From contig CALBLK010000078.1 in the NCBI GenBank assembly GCA_937895845.1, positions 1 through 64,000 of the forward strand: a stretch of 64,000 nt of DNA. Direction: 5' to 3'. Position 1 is the stretch's first letter, and the number at the start of each line of letters is the position of its first letter. The translations under genes were made by a program, and so were the position numbers. The DNA comes from an uncultured Prevotella sp. (GTDB taxonomy: Bacteria > Bacteroidota > Bacteroidia > Bacteroidales > Bacteroidaceae). The notes below the pieces were generated by a model. That model was not told the DNA's origin. It did no database searches and saw nothing but the letters and a program-made list of their open reading frames with translations. Shown one piece after another: positions 61,797 to 64,000 of the stretch.

Positions 61797-63728
61797 ATGA
61801 AAAAGACCGTATCTCTTCTTATACTTCTGTGGGCTGCACTGTCAGTGTGGGCCGATGATGGCAGCTTGTTATGGCTCAGACAACAACCCACAGGCAGAGC
61901 CAAGGTGTCAGCGCCGAAGGCCGGTGCTTGTGTGTCCATGGCGCGCCTTGAGCTAACCAACTATTTCAAGGGCCGTAAGGCTGAACTAGTCCTTGACCGT
62001 TCGATGGCCGACAATGATGGCTTCCGGGTGACCGAGGGCAAGGGTGGGGTGACGATTGCCGCCCGCCGCCCGGCCGGACTCCTTTATGGCGCTTATGAGG
62101 TGTTGCGCCGCCAGCAGCTCGGGATGCCGCTGGCCACGGCTTCCTCGCCGGTGTTTGGCCTGCGCCTGCTTAACCATTGGGACAATCTTGATGGCAGCAT
62201 TGAGCGCGGCTACGCTGGAAAGAGCGTGTGGAAATGGGAACTGATGACCAACACATCGACCACCAACCGCCGCCAGCTATCCGGTGCCCAGGCGCAGCTC
62301 ATGGACCGCATTGTGATGTACGCCAGGGCCAACGCCTCGCTGGGTATCAACGGAACGGTGCTGAACAATGTGAATGCATCGCCGCAGATGCTGTCGGCCA
62401 AGTATCTTCAAAAGGTGAAGTGGATGGCGGATGTTCTCCGCCCTTATGGTCTGAAAGTGTTTCTTTCTGTCAATTTTGCTTCGCCGATGGGCCTTGGCAA
62501 GCTTTCTACAGCCGACCCGCTCGACCCGCAGGTGGCTGCATGGTGGAGCAGCAAGGCCGCTGAAATCTACAGGCTGATACCCGACTTTGGCGGCTTTCTG
62601 GTGAAAGCCAATTCCGAGGGGCAGCCCGGTCCCGGAGACTATCACCGCTCTCATGCCGACGGTGCCAACATGCTGGCCGATGCCCTTGCCCCATTTGGCG
62701 GCACTGTGGTGTGGCGCTCGTTTGTCTATGGTGCCAACCACAAGGGCGAGGACCGCGTCAAGCAGGCCGTGAGCGAGTTCAAGCCCTGTGACGGGCAGTT
62801 CCGCAGCAATGTGATTCTCCAGTCAAAGAACGGCCCGCTGGACTTCCAGCCCCGGGAGCCTTATGCCCCTATCTTCGACCAGATGAAGCGCACGCCGCAG
62901 ATGGCCGAACTGCAAATCACACAGGAGTATCTCGGTCAGTCACGCCATTTGGTTTACCTTGCGCCCATGTGGACGGAGTTCTTCTCGTTTGTCGAACCTC
63001 GCAAGCTGCTTGGCATTGCCGGTGTGGCGAACATTGGCGATGACGCTAATTGGTGTGGGCATCATTTTTCTCAGGCCAACTGGTATGCTTTCGGGCGGCT
63101 GGCGTGGAATCCGCAGCTGTCTCCGGAGCAGATTGCTCGCGAATGGCTCCGTCTCACGTTTACTGACAACAGCGACTTTGTTGACACCATGGCCGGCGTG
63201 ATGATGCGCAGCCGCGAGGCTTGTGTCAACTATATGATGCCCCTCGGACTGCATCATATCTTCAAGTTTGACCACCACTATGGGCCGGAACCCGATGGCT
63301 TCAAGGCCGACTATCCGCTAGAGTGGTGCCCCGTTTACTACCACAAGGCCGACAGCCTGGGCGTTGGTTTCGACCGCACGGCCGCCACGGGCACAAACGC
63401 CACAGGCCAGTACCGCGAGCCTTACGCTTCCCTCTATGAACATATTGAGACCTGTCCGGAGGAGTATCTGCTGTGGTTTCACCATGTGCCCTGGAACCAC
63501 CGCATGAAAAACGGCCATACCCTGTGGCAGACCCTCTGCATGAAATATCAGGAGGGTGTCGATGAGGTTGACCGCACTGTGGTGACCTGGAACAGAATGC
63601 GTCCTTACGTAGACGGTCGGCGCTGGCAGGAAGTGGCCGGACGTCTTGACCACCAGGCCGCCAACGCGCGCGAGTGGCGTGACGTGTGCCTTACCTATTT
63701 TGAGACTTTTGCCAAGTTCAACAAGTAG
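61797..63728 (+). CDS. GH67 alpha-glucuronidase
   Basis: 643 residues from the ATG at 61797, where the signal peptide MKKTVSLLILLWAALSVWA begins; the frame-open extension to 61707 would bury it and is rejected. Removes 4-O-methyl-glucuronic acid from the non-reducing end of xylo-oligosaccharides. Three catalytic acids match the family: Glu274 in VKANSEGQPGP, Asp349 in NGPLDFQPREP and Glu377 in ITQEYLGQ. Other family text includes ANWYAFGRLAWNP, KFDHHYGPEPDG and LWFHHVPWNHRM. Full length for the family. The promoter box lies only 5 bases upstream. It belongs to the xylan group with GH30 and GH5. Confidence 0.95.
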   Translation: MKKTVSLLILLWAALSVWADDGSLLWLRQQPTGRAKVSAPKAGACVSMARLELTNYFKGRKAELVLDRSMADNDGFRVTEGKGGVTIAARRPAGLLYGAYEVLRRQQLGMPLATASSPVFGLRLLNHWDNLDGSIERGYAGKSVWKWELMTNTSTTNRRQLSGAQAQLMDRIVMYARANASLGINGTVLNNVNASPQMLSAKYLQKVKWMADVLRPYGLKVFLSVNFASPMGLGKLSTADPLDPQVAAWWSSKAAEIYRLIPDFGGFLVKANSEGQPGPGDYHRSHADGANMLADALAPFGGTVVWRSFVYGANHKGEDRVKQAVSEFKPCDGQFRSNVILQSKNGPLDFQPREPYAPIFDQMKRTPQMAELQITQEYLGQSRHLVYLAPMWTEFFSFVEPRKLLGIAGVANIGDDANWCGHHFSQANWYAFGRLAWNPQLSPEQIAREWLRLTFTDNSDFVDTMAGVMMRSREACVNYMMPLGLHHIFKFDHHYGPEPDGFKADYPLEWCPVYYHKADSLGVGFDRTAATGTNATGQYREPYASLYEHIETCPEEYLLWFHHVPWNHRMKNGHTLWQTLCMKYQEGVDEVDRTVVTWNRMRPYVDGRRWQEVAGRLDHQAANAREWRDVCLTYFETFAKFNK

Positions 63729-63807
63729 GCCGGCACCCATGGCCGCTTGTATGAAAGTAACGGTACAAGCCTTTTTCCCAGACAAAATAACTAAAAACCT
63801 TATAGCG

Positions 63808-64000
63808 ATGACCAATTTTTTTAATCTGTTGCGGCCACGCCTGTCTAAATGGAGCGTGGCGCTTGCCGCAACCCTGTTGCTTGCCACAGCCGTCGAGGCC
63901 AAGGTGTGGATGCCAAAGATGTTCCAGTCGGGCATGGTGCTCCAGCGTGGCAAGACAGTCCCTGTGTGGGGCACAGCCGACAAGGGCGAGCAAGTGACCG
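63808..64000 (+). CDS. Start of a sialate O-acetylesterase-type (SGNH) esterase, 3' truncated
   Basis: ATG at 63808; 64 codons are visible before the window ends. A signal peptide (about 1-31, VALAATLLLATAVEA) leads to VWMPKMFQSGMVLQRGKTVPVWGTADKGEQVT. This matches the conserved N-terminus of bacterial sialate O-acetylesterase-like carbohydrate esterases (F-x-x-x-M-V-L-Q-R...P-V-W-G). Beside GH67 it is probably an acetyl-xylan esterase. The Ser-His-Asp catalytic residues lie beyond the edge. Confidence 0.8.
   Translation, partial: MTNFFNLLRPRLSKWSVALAATLLLATAVEAKVWMPKMFQSGMVLQRGKTVPVWGTADKGEQVT

Noticed and set aside
1..64000. tRNA, rRNA, prophage or insertion sequence
   Set aside because: No clover-leaf pattern, rRNA-like stretch, transposase or integrase frame was recognised anywhere in the window.

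Overview
The window looks like a chromosomal segment of a GC-rich Bacteroidales bacterium, most likely Prevotellaceae. Evidence: at least thirteen exact Bacteroidetes -7 boxes (TAnnTTTG) sit upstream of genes; there are SusC/SusD, FecR/ECF-sigma, DUF4302, DUF4827, TamL-lipoprotein and hybrid two-component (HTCS) genes; and several secreted enzymes end in short type IX-like C-terminal tails. No rRNA or tRNA gene, insertion sequence, prophage or CRISPR array was seen.

Layout. 1-1046: 3' end of a UvrD-like helicase, preceded by a perfect 26-bp inverted repeat at the very edge. 1209-3155: secreted protein with two GH43 modules. 3516-10564: envelope-biogenesis pair tamB-tamL. 10775-11686: nucleotidyltransferase. 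12167-21709: a trans-envelope signalling and uptake locus (ECF sigma, FecR, STN-SusC, SusD, zinc metallopeptidase lipoprotein, DUF4302 lipoprotein). 22053-23654: lemA-htpX. 23820-32684 (minus strand): sulP, a large CotH-type secreted protein, an nrnA-like DHH phosphoesterase, a DUF4827 lipoprotein and glmM. 33086-34816: hybrid kinase/regulator with no sensor domain. 35480-40453: single-chain Type ISP-like restriction-modification enzyme. 40603-44025: mfd. 44085-49347: operon of BNR-propeller protein, DUF2264 (GH154-like) protein and SSS sugar symporter. 49361-50867 (minus): sugar transferase and GT2. 51097-64000: a locus that reads as glucuronoxylan use (GH30, secreted beta-rich protein, 58-aa peptide, GH5, HTCS regulator, GH67 alpha-glucuronidase, start of an SGNH-type acetylesterase).

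How the genes work together. In the last block GH30 and GH5 would cut xylan, GH67 would remove (methyl)glucuronic acid from oligosaccharides, the esterase would deacetylate, and the HTCS would sense an oligosaccharide and activate the genes. In the 12-22 kb block an STN-bearing SusC would signal through FecR to the ECF sigma factor, while SusD and two lipoproteins, one a metalloprotease, bind and process the ligand; a peptide or protein ligand is plausible. TamB/TamL and GlmM are core envelope functions.

The less ordinary content lies between and around these genes: 22-bp-period intergenic repeat arrays at three sites, a promoter-plus-terminator unit that looks like a ~110-nt small RNA upstream of sulP, a 58-aa acidic peptide gene with its own strong terminator, an AT-rich target-recognition segment inside the restriction enzyme, and a sensor-less HTCS. 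All calls rest on reading sequence and motifs; no database search was run.
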